This document shows positions 49,937 to 60,993 of a DNA stretch of 64,000 nt, piece by piece. A program made the position numbers and the translations under genes. The notes below the pieces were generated by a model that saw only the letters and a program-made list of their open reading frames with translations, ran no database searches and was not told where the DNA came from. Each line of letters starts with the position of its first letter. Position 1 is the stretch's first letter. Source of the DNA: Mycobacterium parmense (GTDB taxonomy: Bacteria; Actinomycetota; Actinomycetes; Mycobacteriales; Mycobacteriaceae); the NCBI RefSeq assembly GCF_010730575.1, contig NZ_AP022614.1, positions 2,542,001-2,606,000 of the forward strand. Direction: 5' to 3'.

Positions 49937-51403
49937 TCAGCCGATCGTCTCGCGTGCCGCGCGAAGCCGCTGCATGCTGCGGTCGCGGCCGAGTAATTCG
50001 AGCGACTCGAACAACGGCGGGCTGATGGTGGTCCCGGTGGCCGCGACCCGGATCGGGCCGAACGCCTTACGCGGTTTGAGGGCCAGATCGTCGATGAGGG
50101 CCGTCTTGAGGGCGGCCTCGACGCCGGCCGCGGTCCAGTCGGTCACGCCGTCCAGGGCGGCCAGCGCGGCGTCCAGCACCGGCGCGCCGTCGGGTCCGAG
50201 CTCCTTGGCGGCGGCCTTCTCCTCGATCGCGTACGAGCCCTCGTCGAGGAACTTCAGCAACTCCCACGCGTCGCCGAGCACCACGATGCGGGTCTGCACC
50301 AGCTGGGCGGCCACGGCAAACCCCGCCTCGTCCAGCCCCGTGTCGTGGCCGTGCTCCGCGAAGTACTCGCGCAGCCTGGCGGCGAAGTCGGCCGGGTCCA
50401 GCATCCGGATGTGCTCGGCGTTGAGCGCGTCGGCCTTCTTCTGGTCGAAGCGGGCCGGATTGGAGTTCACATTCACGACGTCGAACGCGGCCACCATCTC
50501 GTCGAGGCTGAACACGTCGCGGTCGTCGGCGATCGCCCAGCCCAGCAGCGCGAGGTAGTTGAGCAGTCCCTCGGGGATGAAGCCGCGCTCGCGATGGGTG
50601 AACAGGTTGGACTGCGGGTCACGCTTGGACAGCTTCTTGGTGCCCTCCCCCAATACCGTTGGAAGGTGCGCGAACTGCGGGACCCGCTCGGCGACGCCGA
50701 TCCGCATCAGCGCCCGGTACAGCGCGAGCTGGCGTGGGGTCGACGGCAGCAGGTCCTCGCCGCGCAGCACGTGAGTGATCTTCATCAGCGCGTCGTCGAC
50801 CGGGTTGACCAAGGTGTATAACGAATCTCCGCTCGCGCGGGTCAGCGCGAAGTCGGGCACGCTGCCCGCTGCGAAGGTGGTGGTGCCGCGCACCAGGTCG
50901 TCCCAGCTGTGGTCCTCGTCGGGCATCCGCAGCCGCACCACCGGCCGGCGGCCCTCGGCGATGAACGCCGAGCGCTGCTCGTCGGTCAGCTCGCGGTCGA
51001 AGTTGTCGTAGCCCAGCTTGGGGTTTCGCCCGGCCGCCACGTGCCGGGCCTCGACCTCCTCCGGCGTCGAGAAGGCTTGATAGGCCTCACCGGCCGAGAG
51101 CAGCTTGTCGACGACCTCGCGGTAGACGTCCTTGCGCAGCGACTGCCGATACGGGCCGTAGGGTCCGCCGACCTCGGGGCCCTCGTCCCAGTCCAGGCCC
51201 AGCCAGCGCAGCGCGTCGAGCAGGGCCAGGTAGCTTTCCTCGCTGTCGCGCTCGGCATCGGTGTCCTCGATGCGAAAGACGAAGGTGCCCCCGGTGTGTC
51301 GGGCGTAGGCCCAGTTGAACAACGCGGTGCGGACCATGCCGACGTGGGGGGTGCCGGTGGGCGAGGGGCAGAACCGCACGCGCACACCCGACGGGGAACT
51401 CAC
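49937..51403 (-). CDS. gltX: Glutamyl-tRNA synthetase
   Basis: A 488-residue class I synthetase. The HIGH-type motif is [23 protein letters not shown], the KMSKS-type motif is KLSKRD. The GTG at 51403 overlaps the TGA of the upstream hydrolase gene (GTGA). It is the non-discriminating form expected when Gln-tRNA is made by transamidation, as in mycobacteria. The two tRNA genes for Glu and Gln lie just beyond its 3' end. Confidence 0.97.
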   Translation of the reverse strand: MSSPSGVRVRFCPSPTGTPHVGMVRTALFNWAYARHTGGTFVFRIEDTDAERDSEESYLALLDALRWLGLDWDEGPEVGGPYGPYRQSLRKDVYREVVDKLLSAGEAYQAFSTPEEVEARHVAAGRNPKLGYDNFDRELTDEQRSAFIAEGRRPVVRLRMPDEDHSWDDLVRGTTTFAAGSVPDFALTRASGDSLYTLVNPVDDALMKITHVLRGEDLLPSTPRQLALYRALMRIGVAERVPQFAHLPTVLGEGTKKLSKRDPQSNLFTHRERGFIPEGLLNYLALLGWAIADDRDVFSLDEMVAAFDVVNVNSNPARFDQKKADALNAEHIRMLDPADFAARLREYFAEHGHDTGLDEAGFAVAAQLVQTRIVVLGDAWELLKFLDEGSYAIEEKAAAKELGPDGAPVLDAALAALDGVTDWTAAGVEAALKTALIDDLALKPRKAFGPIRVAATGTTISPPLFESLELLGRDRSMQRLRAARETIG

Positions 51404-52197
51404 GACTTGCCCTTGCGGACCACGGGATTGGACAGGGTGCCGATACCTTCGACGGTCACTTCGACGGTGTCGCCGTCCTCGATGGGGCCGACCCCGGCCG
51501 GCGTCCCGGTGAGGATGAGATCGCCGGGCAGCAGGGTCATCACGGCCGAGATCCATTCGACGATGGCGCCGACGTCGTGGATCATCAGCGAGGTGCGGCT
51601 GTGCTGCTTCACCTCGCCGTTGACCTCGGTGCGCAGTTCGAGGTCCGCCGGATCGACATCGGTGACGATCCACGGGCCCACCGGGCAGAAGGTGTCATGG
51701 CCCTTGGCGCGGGTCCATTGCACGTCGGCTTTCTGCTGGTCGCGCGCCGACACGTCGTTGCCGATCGTGTAGCCCAGGATGAAATCGGCCGCCCGCGCGG
51801 CCGACACGTCCTTGCACGGCCGTCCGATCACAACGGCCAGCTCGCCCTCGAAGTGCACCGGTGATGCGTTGGCGGGCAACCGGATCGGCACGTTGGGCCC
51901 GATGATCGCCGTGTTGGGCTTGAGGAAGATCACCGGGTCCGCCGGCGCCGGCCCCGTCATGTCGCTCATCTCCGCGATGTGGTCGGCGTAGTTCTTGCCG
52001 ACGCAGACCACCTTGCTCGCCAGCATGGGCGCGAGCAGCCGGACGTCGGCCAGCGGCCACGACCGGCCGGTGAAGGTGGGTGTGCCGAAGGGATGTTCGG
52101 CGATCTCGCGGGCGGTCAGGGCTGCGGGGTCGCCGGTGTCGCCCTCGACGCTGACGAAGGCGACACCGTCCGGGCTTGCGATTCGGCCAAGGCGCAT
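51400..52197 (-). CDS. Fumarylacetoacetate hydrolase family protein (Rv2993c-like)
   Basis: A 265-residue FAH-superfamily enzyme, related to 2-hydroxyhepta-2,4-diene-1,7-dioate isomerases and acylpyruvate hydrolases. [51 protein letters not shown] and [10 protein letters not shown] are the metal-site signatures. The ATG at 52197 is the family start ([11 protein letters not shown]); upstream sequence in frame is not similar. Translationally coupled to gltX. Its substrate is not known. Confidence 0.9.
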   Translation of the reverse strand: MRLGRIASPDGVAFVSVEGDTGDPAALTAREIAEHPFGTPTFTGRSWPLADVRLLAPMLASKVVCVGKNYADHIAEMSDMTGPAPADPVIFLKPNTAIIGPNVPIRLPANASPVHFEGELAVVIGRPCKDVSAARAADFILGYTIGNDVSARDQQKADVQWTRAKGHDTFCPVGPWIVTDVDPADLELRTEVNGEVKQHSRTSLMIHDVGAIVEWISAVMTLLPGDLILTGTPAGVGPIEDGDTVEVTVEGIGTLSNPVVRKGKS

Positions 52198-52301
52198 TCC
52201 GATGAGCCTAGTCGGGCGACGATGCGGGCGTCCGGGCCCCACGGTGCACGGCTGGCACCGTCCTCACCTGCGGTTTTCGCGTCCTGTGTCAGCATGGGGT
52301 G

Positions 52302-53606
52302 ATGCCGAACGACGCGACCGGCGAGGTCGGGCTCGGCGCGGGGGCGCGGTGGTCGGTGATGATCGTGTCGCTCTTCGCGACCGCGAGTTCCTTCCTCTTC
52401 ATCAACGGTGTCGCCTTCCTGATTCCGTCGCTGGAGTCCCGCCGCGGAATCCACCTGACGGAAGCCGGCCTGCTGTCGTCGATGCCCAGCTGGGGCATGG
52501 TGGTCACGCTGGTTTTGTGGGGCTACGTGCTGGACCGGGTGGGCGAGCGGCTGGTGCTGGTCGTCGGTTCCGCGCTGACGGCCGCCGCGTCCTACGCCGC
52601 GGCGTCGGCGCAGTCACTGGTCGCGGTCGCCGTCTTCCTGTTCCTCGGCGGCATGGCCGCCGCCAGCTGCAACAGCGCGGGAGGCCGGCTGGTCTCCGGG
52701 TGGTTTCCGCCGCACCAGCGCGGCCTGGCCATGGGCATCAGGCAGACCGCGCAGCCGCTGGGAATCGCCCTGGGCGCGTTGGTGATGCCCGAACTCGCCG
52801 AGCACGGGCCGCGCGCGGGGCTGATGTTTCCCGCTGCGGCGTGCGCGCTGGCGGCGGTGGCGAGCGCGATCGGCATCGTCGATCCGCCGCGCAAACCCCG
52901 CGAATCCGCTTCGGACCGGGAACTGGCCAGCCCCTACCGCGGGTCGTGGACGTTGTGGCGGATCCATGCGGTCGCGGGTCTGATGATGATGCCGCAGACG
53001 GTGACCGTGACCTTCATGCTGGTGTGGCTGGTCAAGAACCTGAACTGGTCGGTGGCCGCCGCCGGCGGCCTGGTCACCCTCTCGCAGCTGCTGGGCGCCC
53101 TCGGCCGCGTCCTGGTCGGCCGCTGGTCGGACCGCATCGGCTCGCGGATGAGACCGGTCCGCCTCATCGTCGCCTCCGCCGCCGTGGCCCTGTTCCTGCT
53201 GGCGTGGGCGGACTACCTGGACTCGGTCTACCAGGCGCCGCTGATGGTCGCCGTGTCGGTGATCGCCGTGCTCGACAACGGACTGGAGGCAACGGCCATC
53301 ACGGAATTCGCCGGCACGTTCTGGAGCGGGCGCGCGCTGGGCATTCAGAACACCACCCAGCGGCTGATGGCGGCCGCGGGACCGCCGATGTTCGGCGCGT
53401 TGATCAGCGCGGCGAAGTATCCGCCGGCGTGGCTGCTGTGCGGGCTGTTCCCGCTGGCGGCGCTGCCGTTGGTGCCGGCGAAATTGCTGCCGCCGGGCCT
53501 CGAGACTAGAGCGCGGCGGCGATCCGTTCGCCGACTTCGCTGGTGGCGAGGCGTTCGGTCCCACGTGTTGCCAGATGACTCGCCACGGCACGGTCGACCC
53601 GGCTAG
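52302..53606 (+). CDS. Major facilitator superfamily transporter (Rv2994-like)
   Basis: A 434-residue transporter with about twelve membrane helices. The loop between helices 2 and 3 is [12 protein letters not shown], a variant of the MFS GxxxDRxGRR/K motif, and [17 protein letters not shown] is its second-half copy. Substrate unknown. Start is ATG 52302 or the adjacent GTG 52299; no good Shine-Dalgarno sequence. The last 34 codons (after [10 protein letters not shown]) overlap the 3' end of convergent leuB by 101 bp and are arginine-rich, unlike a normal MFS tail; a small indel near 53500 may have extended the protein past its original stop. Confidence 0.85.
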   Translation: MPNDATGEVGLGAGARWSVMIVSLFATASSFLFINGVAFLIPSLESRRGIHLTEAGLLSSMPSWGMVVTLVLWGYVLDRVGERLVLVVGSALTAAASYAAASAQSLVAVAVFLFLGGMAAASCNSAGGRLVSGWFPPHQRGLAMGIRQTAQPLGIALGALVMPELAEHGPRAGLMFPAAACALAAVASAIGIVDPPRKPRESASDRELASPYRGSWTLWRIHAVAGLMMMPQTVTVTFMLVWLVKNLNWSVAAAGGLVTLSQLLGALGRVLVGRWSDRIGSRMRPVRLIVASAAVALFLLAWADYLDSVYQAPLMVAVSVIAVLDNGLEATAITEFAGTFWSGRALGIQNTTQRLMAAAGPPMFGALISAAKYPPAWLLCGLFPLAALPLVPAKLLPPGLETRARRRSVRRLRWWRGVRSHVLPDDSPRHGRPG

Positions 53607-54516
53607 CGGCGTCCTCCTCGCCGAGGTGCGAAAGCAGCAGCGACACCGACAGAATCGCCGCCGTCGGATCCGCGATGCCCCGGCCCGCGATGTCGGGCGC
53701 GCTGCCGTGCACGGGTTCGAACATCGAGGGGTTGGTGCGCGTGGCGTCGATGTTTCCGCTGGCGGCCAGGCCGATTCCGCCGCAGACCGCCGCGGCCAGG
53801 TCGGTGATGATGTCGCCGAACAGGTTGTCGGTGACGATGACGTCGAAGCGCCCGGGGTCGGTCACCAGGAAGATGGTGGCCGCGTCGACGTGCTGGTAGG
53901 CCACCGCGACGTCGGGGTAGCTCTCGCCGACCTCCGCCACCATGCGGGCCCACAACGTGCCCGCGAACGTCAGCACGTTGGTCTTGTGCACCAGCGTCAG
54001 ATGTTTGCGACGACGCCGCGCTCGCTCGAAGGCGTCGGTCACCACCCGGCGCACACCGAACGCGGTATTGAGGCTGACCTCGGTCGCCACCTCGTGGGGG
54101 GTGCCCACACGGATCGCGCCGCCGGTGCCCGTGTAGGGACCCTCGGTACCCTCCCGAACCACCACGAAGTCGATGTCGGCCTTCTCGGCGAGCGGGCCGC
54201 TCACCCCGGGGTACAGCCGGGCGGGCCGCAGGTTGACGTGGTGGTCGAGCTCAAAACGCAAGCGCAGCAACAGGCCCCGCTCGAGCACGCCACTGGGCAC
54301 CGAGGGATCGCCGATCGCGCCGAGCAGGATGGCGTCGTGCTCACGCAACTCGCCCAGCACCGACTCGGGCAGCAGCTCGCCGGTGGCGTGAAACCGCCGG
54401 GCGCCCAGATCGTAGGGGGTCTTCTGCACGCCGGGCAGCACCGCGTCGAGGACCTTGAGCGCCTCGGCCACCACCTCAGGGCCGATGCCGTCCCCGCTGA
54501 CGACAGCGAGCTTCAC
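53506..54516 (-). CDS. leuB: 3-isopropylmalate dehydrogenase
   Basis: A 336-residue enzyme of leucine synthesis that oxidatively decarboxylates 3-isopropylmalate. [81 protein letters not shown] and [20 protein letters not shown] are the family signatures. The GTG start overlaps the stop codon of serA (GTGA), so it is coupled to serine synthesis. Confidence 0.97.
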   Translation of the reverse strand: MKLAVVSGDGIGPEVVAEALKVLDAVLPGVQKTPYDLGARRFHATGELLPESVLGELREHDAILLGAIGDPSVPSGVLERGLLLRLRFELDHHVNLRPARLYPGVSGPLAEKADIDFVVVREGTEGPYTGTGGAIRVGTPHEVATEVSLNTAFGVRRVVTDAFERARRRRKHLTLVHKTNVLTFAGTLWARMVAEVGESYPDVAVAYQHVDAATIFLVTDPGRFDVIVTDNLFGDIITDLAAAVCGGIGLAASGNIDATRTNPSMFEPVHGSAPDIAGRGIADPTAAILSVSLLLSHLGEEDAASRVDRAVASHLATRGTERLATSEVGERIAAAL

Positions 54517-56099
54517 GACAGGTCAACCACCTTCAGCTTGTTGGCGCCCACCGCCGCCGTGATCGCCGACCGCACGTCCTCGGAGACGTCCTGGTCCAGC
54601 CGCAGCAGGATGGTGGCGCCCGGGCCCTCGGCGTCCTCGGAGAGCTGCGCGGCCTGGATGTTCACCCCGGCGGCGCCCAGCAAGGTGCCGATCTTGCCCA
54701 GCGCGCCGGGCGCATCGACGTAGTTGATCACCAGGTTGGTGCCCTGGGCCCGCAGGTCGAAGTTGCGGCCGTTGATCTGGACGATCTTCTCGACCAGCTG
54801 CGGACCGGACAGCGCGCCGGCGACGTTCACACACGAGCCGTCATGGGCGACGGCCCGCACGTCCACGACGCTGCGGTGGTTCGGGCTTTCGGAGGCCTTG
54901 GACAGCTCGGCGGTCACGCCACGTTCGGACGCCAGCGCCGGCGCGTTGACGAACGTCACCTGATCCTCGATGACCGCCGAGAACAGGCCGCGCAGCGCCG
55001 AAAGCTTCAGCACCTCAACGTCTTCGGCGGCCAGCTCGCCGCGAACCTGAACCGACAGCGAGACCGGCAGGCCGTCGGACAGCGCCGCGACGAGCACACC
55101 GAGCTTGCGCACCAGGTCCAGCCAGGGCGCCACCTCCTCGTTGACCACGCCGCCGCCGACGTTGACGGCGTCGGGCACGAATTCCCCTGCCAGGGCCAGC
55201 TTCACGCTTGCGGCGACGTCGGTGCCGGCCCGGTCCTGAGCCTCGGCCGTAGATGCGCCCAGGTGGGGCGTGACCACCACCTGCGGCAGCTCGAACAGCG
55301 GGGAGTCGGTGCACGGCTCCTTGGCGAACACGTCGATGCCGGCCGCGCGCACATGGCCACTGGACACCGCGTCGGCCAGCGCCGCCTCGTCCACCAGGCC
55401 GCCGCGCGCGGCGTTGACGATGATCACTCCCGGCTTGGTCTTGGCCAGCGCCTCCTTGTCGATCAACCCCGCCGTTTCGGGCGTCTTGGGCAGGTGCACC
55501 GAGATGAAGTCGGCGCGGCCCAGCAGCTCGTCGAGCGCCAGCAGCTCGATGCCCAGCTGGGCGGCGCGCGCCGGGGACACGTACGGGTCGTAGGCCACCA
55601 AATGGGCACCGAAGGCCGCCAGGCGTTGGGCGACCAGCTGGCCGATCCTGCCCAGACCGACGACGCCGACGGTCTTGCCGAAGATCTCCGTGCCCGAGAA
55701 CGACGACCGCTTCCAGGTGTGCGCCCGCAGCGACGCGTCGGCCGCCGGGATCTGGCGCGCCGCGGACAACAGCAGCGCCAGCGCGTGTTCGGCGGCGCTG
55801 TGGATGTTCGATGTCGGGGCGTTGACCACCAGCACACCGCGCTCGGTGGCCGCGTCCACGTCCACGTTGTCCAGTCCGACGCCGGCGCGGGCCACGATCT
55901 TGAGCTTGGGGGCCGCCGCCAGCACCTCGGCGTCGACGGTGGTGGCCGAGCGAACCAGCAGCGCGTCGGCCTCAGGCACCGCGGCCAGCAGCTTCTCGCG
56001 GTCGGGACCGTCCACCCAGCGCACCTCGACCTGGTCTCCCAGCGCGGCCACGGTGGATTGGGCGAGTTTGTCGGCGATCAATACAACAGGCAGAGTCAC
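54513..56099 (-). CDS. serA: D-3-phosphoglycerate dehydrogenase
   Basis: A 528-residue enzyme for the first step of serine synthesis, of the long (type I) form. The NAD fold has [33 protein letters not shown]; catalytic residues lie in [13 protein letters not shown] and [18 protein letters not shown]; an intervening domain and a C-terminal ACT domain ([31 protein letters not shown]) follow, the serine-feedback site in M. tuberculosis. GTG start. First gene of serA-leuB. Confidence 0.97.
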   Translation of the reverse strand: MTLPVVLIADKLAQSTVAALGDQVEVRWVDGPDREKLLAAVPEADALLVRSATTVDAEVLAAAPKLKIVARAGVGLDNVDVDAATERGVLVVNAPTSNIHSAAEHALALLLSAARQIPAADASLRAHTWKRSSFSGTEIFGKTVGVVGLGRIGQLVAQRLAAFGAHLVAYDPYVSPARAAQLGIELLALDELLGRADFISVHLPKTPETAGLIDKEALAKTKPGVIIVNAARGGLVDEAALADAVSSGHVRAAGIDVFAKEPCTDSPLFELPQVVVTPHLGASTAEAQDRAGTDVAASVKLALAGEFVPDAVNVGGGVVNEEVAPWLDLVRKLGVLVAALSDGLPVSLSVQVRGELAAEDVEVLKLSALRGLFSAVIEDQVTFVNAPALASERGVTAELSKASESPNHRSVVDVRAVAHDGSCVNVAGALSGPQLVEKIVQINGRNFDLRAQGTNLVINYVDAPGALGKIGTLLGAAGVNIQAAQLSEDAEGPGATILLRLDQDVSEDVRSAITAAVGANKLKVVDLS

Positions 56100-56238
56100 C
56101 CGGCCAGCCTATCGGCTGCGTTTACGGCGCCGACGTCGCCATCATCGACTTCGGCGCACAGTCACATGCGCCTGCCAGGCTGGCCCGTCACGGCGTCATC
56201 CAGGTCCGGCAAACGGCCGCCGCGCCTACGATGACGCG

Positions 56239-56841
56239 GTGACCAAACTTGCGATCATCTACTACTCGGCGACCGGGCACGGCACCGCGATGGCGCGGCG
56301 CGTCGCCGCGACCGCCGAGGCGGCGGGCGCCGAGGTTCGCCTGCGCCACGTCGCCGAAACCCACGACCCGGCGACGTTCGCCCACAACCCCGCCTGGACC
56401 GCGAACTACGAGGCCACCAAGGATCTTCCGGCGGCCACCGGCGACGACATCGTCTGGGCCGACGCGGTGATCTTCGGCTCGCCGACACGCTTCGGTTCCC
56501 CGGCCGCGCAGCTGCGCACGTTCCTGGATTCGCTGGGCGGGCTGTGGGCGGAGGGCAAACTCGCCGACAAGGTGTACGCCGGCTTCACATCCTCCAATAC
56601 CGCCCACGGCGGGCAGGAGACAACGCTGGTCGCGCTTTACGTCACGCTGATGCATTTCGGGGGCATCATCGTGGCGCCGGGATACACCGATCCGTCCAAG
56701 TTCGTCGACGGCAACCCCTACGGCGTGAGCCTGGTCGCCACCCACGACAACATCACCGACTTCGGTGACGTCACGGGCAACGCGCTGGATCACCTGGCCC
56801 GCCGGGTGGTGGCGGTCGCCGGGCGGCTCAAGGCGTCCTGA
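56239..56841 (+). CDS. NAD(P)H:quinone oxidoreductase, WrbA/flavodoxin family
   Basis: A 200-residue flavoprotein with the FMN phosphate loop YYSATGHGTAMARRVAATAE, the FGSPTRFGSPAAQLRTFLDSLGGLW segment and FTSSNTAHGGQETTLVAL, which identify the WrbA type (two-electron quinone reduction). The GTG at 56239 was chosen as the family start; the open frame extends upstream antisense to serA. The region between serA and this gene (56100-56238) holds no clear promoter. It is not at this place in M. tuberculosis, where other genes separate serA from ilvC. Confidence 0.88.
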   Translation: MTKLAIIYYSATGHGTAMARRVAATAEAAGAEVRLRHVAETHDPATFAHNPAWTANYEATKDLPAATGDDIVWADAVIFGSPTRFGSPAAQLRTFLDSLGGLWAEGKLADKVYAGFTSSNTAHGGQETTLVALYVTLMHFGGIIVAPGYTDPSKFVDGNPYGVSLVATHDNITDFGDVTGNALDHLARRVVAVAGRLKAS

Positions 56842-56848
56842 GCCACCG

Positions 56849-56900
56849 AACGTGCACTCAGTGCGAAAAAATCGCCGAAGATTCGCGCTGAGTGCACGTT
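56849..56900. terminator. 19-bp stem hairpin between convergent wrbA-like gene and ilvC
   Basis: Left arm 56849-56867 (aacgtgcactcagtgcgaa) and right arm 56882-56900 pair at 18 of 19 positions, the exception being a G-U type pair; the loop is 14 nt. It occupies the space between two convergent stop codons and likely terminates both transcripts. An aaaaaatcg run lies in the loop. Confidence 0.75.
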
Positions 56901-56912
56901 GGGCGACAGCTG

Positions 56913-57953
<1,041 letters not shown>

Positions 57954-57969
57954 TTACTGCCGCTGAAAA

Positions 57970-58476
57970 CTACTTGGCCGTGCCGATACCGCGCGGACCG
58001 CGCGACAGCGACACCATTCCCGATTGGACGATCTCGCGGATCCCGAAGGGTTCCAGCACCCGCAGCAGCGCCTCGATCTTGCCGCGGTCGCCGGTGACCT
58101 CGATCGTCAGCGCCTCCGGCGCCACGTCAATCACCTTGCCGCGGAACAGGTTCACCGCTTCGATCACCTGGCTGCGACTGCCCGCGTCGGCCCGCACCTT
58201 GATCAGCGCCAGCTCCCGCGACACCGAGTTGTCGTCGTCGAGCTCGACAATCTTGATGACGTTGATCAGCTTGTTGAGCTGCTTGGTGATCTGCTCGAGC
58301 GGGGTCTGTTCGGCGGAGACCACGATCGTCATCCGCGACATGTCCTTCTGCTCGGTGGCGCCGACCGCGAGCGACTCGATGTTGAATCCGCGCCGCGAGA
58401 ACAGCGCCGCGATCCGTGCCAGCACACCGGGTTTGTCCTCGACCAGCACCGAGAGGGTGTGCGTCTTCGCGCTCAT
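57970..58476 (-). CDS. ilvN: Acetolactate synthase small (regulatory) subunit
   Basis: A 168-residue ACT-domain subunit that stimulates IlvB and gives valine feedback inhibition. VLVEDKPGVLARIAALFSRRGFNIESLAVG is the ACT signature. Its ATG overlaps the TGA of ilvB by one base (TGATG). Length equals the M. tuberculosis protein. Confidence 0.97.
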   Translation of the reverse strand: MSAKTHTLSVLVEDKPGVLARIAALFSRRGFNIESLAVGATEQKDMSRMTIVVSAEQTPLEQITKQLNKLINVIKIVELDDDNSVSRELALIKVRADAGSRSQVIEAVNLFRGKVIDVAPEALTIEVTGDRGKIEALLRVLEPFGIREIVQSGMVSLSRGPRGIGTAK

Positions 58477-60341
58477 CAGGCGTGCCCCTCGCTCTCGTCG
58501 TCGAACAGCGGCCGGATGCCGCGGGCGGCCTGGATCTCGTCGTTGGAGGTCCCGGCGGCCACCATCGGCCACACCTGGGCGTCGGCGCCGACGATGAAGT
58601 CGATCACCACCGGGCGGTCGGTGACCGAGCGGGCCGCATTGATCACGTCCTCGACGTCTTCCGCACGCTCGCAACGCAATCCGACGCAGCCCAGCGCCTC
58701 GGCGAGTTTGACGAAGTCCGGGATGCGGCGCGAGTGCGTGGCCAGGTCGGTTTGCGAGTAGCGCTCTTCGTAGAACAGCGTCTGCCACTGGCGCACCATG
58801 CCCAGGTTGCCGTTGTTGATCAGCGCCACCTTGATCGGTATGCCCTCGATGGCGCAGGTGGCCAGCTCCTGGTTGGTCATCTGGAAGCAGCCGTCGCCGT
58901 CGATCGCCCAGACCTCGGTGTCGGGGCGGGCCAGCTGCGCCCCCATGGCCGCCGGGATGGCGAAGCCCATGGTGCCCAGGCCCCCGGAGTTGAGCCAGGT
59001 CCGCGGCTTCTCGTAGGAGATGAACTGCGCCGCCCACATCTGGTGCTGGCCGACGCCGGCGACGTACACCGCGTCCGGGCCGGCGATCTGGCCCAGCTTC
59101 TCGATCACGTACTCCGGGCTCAGGCTGCCGTCGCTCTGCGGGCCGTAGCTCAGCGGGTAGGTGGACTTGACGCTGTCCAGGTAGGCCCACCACTCGCTCA
59201 TGTCTGAGGTTTCGGTGGCGCGGGCGCCACCGTGGTGGCGCAGCATCGCGATGAGTTCGGCGATGACGGCCTTGACGTCCCCGACGATCGGCACGTCGGC
59301 GTGCCGGTTCTTGCCGATCTCTGCGGGGTCGATGTCGGCGTGGATGACCTTGGCTTCCGGGGCGAAGGTGTCCAGCTTGCCGGTCACCCGGTCGTCGAAG
59401 CGGGTGCCCAGCGCGATCAGCAGGTCGCTGCGCTGCAACGCCGCCACCGCGGCCACGGTGCCGTGCATGCCGGGCATGCCCAGGTGCTGACGGTGGCTGT
59501 CCGGGAACGCGCCGCGCGCCATCAGCGTGGTGACCACCGGGATGCCGGTCAGCTCGGCCAATTCGCGCAGCTGCTCGGTCGCCTCGCCGCGGATGACGCC
59601 GCCGCCGACGTAGAGCACCGGCTTGCGCGCGGCCGCGATCAGCTTTGCGGCCTCACGGATCTGGCGGTTGTGCGGCTTGGTGTTCGGCTTGTAACCGGGC
59701 AGGTCCATGCGCGGGGGCCAGCTGAACGTGCACTGGCCCTGCAGCACGTCCTTGGGGATGTCGACCAGCACCGCGCCCGGGCGGCCCGAGGCGGCGATGT
59801 GGAACGCCTCGGCGAGCACCTGCGGGATCTCGTCGCCGGAGCGGACCAGGAAGTTGTGCTTGGTGATCGGCATCGTGATGCCGGAGATGTCGGCCTCCTG
59901 GAAGGCGTCCGTGCCGATCAGCGTGCGACCGACCTGCCCGGTGATGGCGACCACGGGGATCGAGTCCATCTGCGCGTCGGCCAGCGGGGTCACCAGGTTG
60001 GTGGCGCCGGGACCCGACGTGGCCATGCAGACGCCGACCTTGCCGGTCGCATGCGCATAGCCGCTGGCGGCGTGGCCGGCGCCCTGCTCGTGGCGAACGA
60101 GTACGTGGCGCAGTTTCTTCGAGTCGAACAGCGGATCGTACACCGGCAGCACCGCACCGCCGGGGATCCCGAAAATGACCTCGACGCCGAGTTCCTCGAG
60201 CGAGCGGATCACCGACTGCGCCCCGGTAAGTTGCTGAGGGTCAACGGGTTTGGGGTGCTTGGCCGGAGCCGCCGCGGGTGTTTCCGCCGCGTCGGAGGCG
60301 ATGTCGGCCGCACGGGCGTGTGGCCTGGTGGGTGCGCTCAC
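58476..60341 (-). CDS. ilvB: Acetolactate synthase large subunit
   Basis: A 621-residue thiamine-diphosphate enzyme for the first common step of branched-chain amino-acid synthesis. The catalytic Glu lies in [16 protein letters not shown]; the ThDP motif is [32 protein letters not shown] start at 60341; the first 35 residues are low-complexity and variable. It leads ilvBNC and is preceded by a leader peptide and terminator (60390-60498), so attenuation by branched-chain aminoacyl-tRNA is expected. Confidence 0.97.
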   Translation of the reverse strand: MSAPTRPHARAADIASDAAETPAAAPAKHPKPVDPQQLTGAQSVIRSLEELGVEVIFGIPGGAVLPVYDPLFDSKKLRHVLVRHEQGAGHAASGYAHATGKVGVCMATSGPGATNLVTPLADAQMDSIPVVAITGQVGRTLIGTDAFQEADISGITMPITKHNFLVRSGDEIPQVLAEAFHIAASGRPGAVLVDIPKDVLQGQCTFSWPPRMDLPGYKPNTKPHNRQIREAAKLIAAARKPVLYVGGGVIRGEATEQLRELAELTGIPVVTTLMARGAFPDSHRQHLGMPGMHGTVAAVAALQRSDLLIALGTRFDDRVTGKLDTFAPEAKVIHADIDPAEIGKNRHADVPIVGDVKAVIAELIAMLRHHGGARATETSDMSEWWAYLDSVKSTYPLSYGPQSDGSLSPEYVIEKLGQIAGPDAVYVAGVGQHQMWAAQFISYEKPRTWLNSGGLGTMGFAIPAAMGAQLARPDTEVWAIDGDGCFQMTNQELATCAIEGIPIKVALINNGNLGMVRQWQTLFYEERYSQTDLATHSRRIPDFVKLAEALGCVGLRCERAEDVEDVINAARSVTDRPVVIDFIVGADAQVWPMVAAGTSNDEIQAARGIRPLFDDESEGHA

Positions 60342-60389
60342 TGTCTTAATCCTTGTTCGGTCTGGAATTGGCCTTGCTGCGCAAGAAAA

Positions 60390-60422
60390 AACCCCCGTCA
60401 GCTCGGCTGCTGATCGAGGGTT
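60390..60422 (-). terminator. ilvB attenuator terminator hairpin
   Basis: On the minus strand AACCCTCGATCAGC pairs with GCTGACGGGGGTT across the loop AGCCGA (13 bp, one bulge) and runs into six T residues (60386-60391), a textbook intrinsic terminator, 40-50 bp before the ilvB start codon. The 3' arm GCTGACG is also complementary to CGTCAGC located upstream in the leader, which would form an antiterminator. Confidence 0.88.
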
Positions 60423-60462
60423 GCGCGTCGGTGCCGGGTCGCTTCAAATGCTGACGTGCTGG

Positions 60463-60498
60463 TCAGGCACCAACGCGCTGACGAATTACTACGAGCAT
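60463..60498 (-). CDS. ilvB leader peptide MLVVIRQRVGA
   Basis: An 11-codon open frame, ATG CTC GTA GTA ATT CGT CAG CGC GTT GGT GCC TGA, starts 157 nt upstream of ilvB. Residues 2-5 are Leu-Val-Val-Ile, the three end products of the pathway, with another Val at 9. A GGAAAG lies about 8 nt before the ATG. The 3' half (reverse complement of 60466-60478) pairs at 12 of 13 positions with GGCACCGACGCGC (60423-60435) right before the terminator. A ribosome stalled at the Leu-Val-Val-Ile codons would free the antiterminator. Confidence 0.85.
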   Translation of the reverse strand: MLVVIRQRVGA

Positions 60499-60530
60499 TC
60501 CGGGCTTTCCGGCGGTATCCATAACCTCCG

Positions 60531-60560
60531 ACGGTAGCCAACGCACTGCTCAACCGTCAA
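60531..60560 (-). promoter_or_regulatory. Candidate promoter of ilvBNC
   Basis: TTGACG (reverse complement of 60555-60560) and TACCGT (60531-60536) are separated by 18 bp and lie upstream of the leader peptide. The -10 box fits the mycobacterial TANNNT form. Confidence 0.45.
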
Positions 60561-60608
60561 ATCCCGCCGTGTGCGGGGCGCCGGGGCCGCCGGTGCAATG
60601 ATGCGAGG

Positions 60609-60986
60609 GTGGTTACCGATTCCCCCGTCGTGATCAGGGTGTCGCCGATGGCGCACCTGGCCGTCGGCTTCTTCGCGCTGGGGCTGCTGATCCCGGTGCT
60701 GGTGTGGCCGCTGTCCGCACCGCTGCTCGTCATCCCGGTGGCGTTGTCGGCAATGGTCTTCCGGCTGCGCACGGTCGCCGACGACCGCGGCGTGACCGCC
60801 CGGGACCTGCTGCACAGCCGCGCGGTGGCCTGGGAGGACATCGACGGGCTGCGGTTTCACCGCGGCTCCTGGGCGCGCGCCCACCTCAAGGACGGGACGG
60901 AACTGCGGTTGCCTGCCGTCACGTTCGCGACGTTGCCGGAGTTGACGGCTGCCAGTTCGGGGCGGGTCCCCAATCCCTACGGTTGA
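60609..60986 (+). CDS. cfp6: Cfp6-like PH-domain membrane protein (Rv3004-like)
   Basis: A 125-residue protein with two hydrophobic segments (AHLAVGFFALGLLIPVLVWPL and PLLVIPVALSAMVF) and a small bacterial PH-like domain (DRGVTARDLLHSRAVAWEDIDGLRFHRGSWARAHLKDG). It matches the M. tuberculosis culture-filtrate antigen Cfp6; the cellular role is unknown. The GTG at 60609 is the longest start; an ATG at 60648 would give the 112-residue form of M. tuberculosis. Divergent from ilvB and convergent with the DoxX gene. Confidence 0.82.
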   Translation: MVTDSPVVIRVSPMAHLAVGFFALGLLIPVLVWPLSAPLLVIPVALSAMVFRLRTVADDRGVTARDLLHSRAVAWEDIDGLRFHRGSWARAHLKDGTELRLPAVTFATLPELTAASSGRVPNPYG

Positions 60987-60993
60987 CGCCCGG

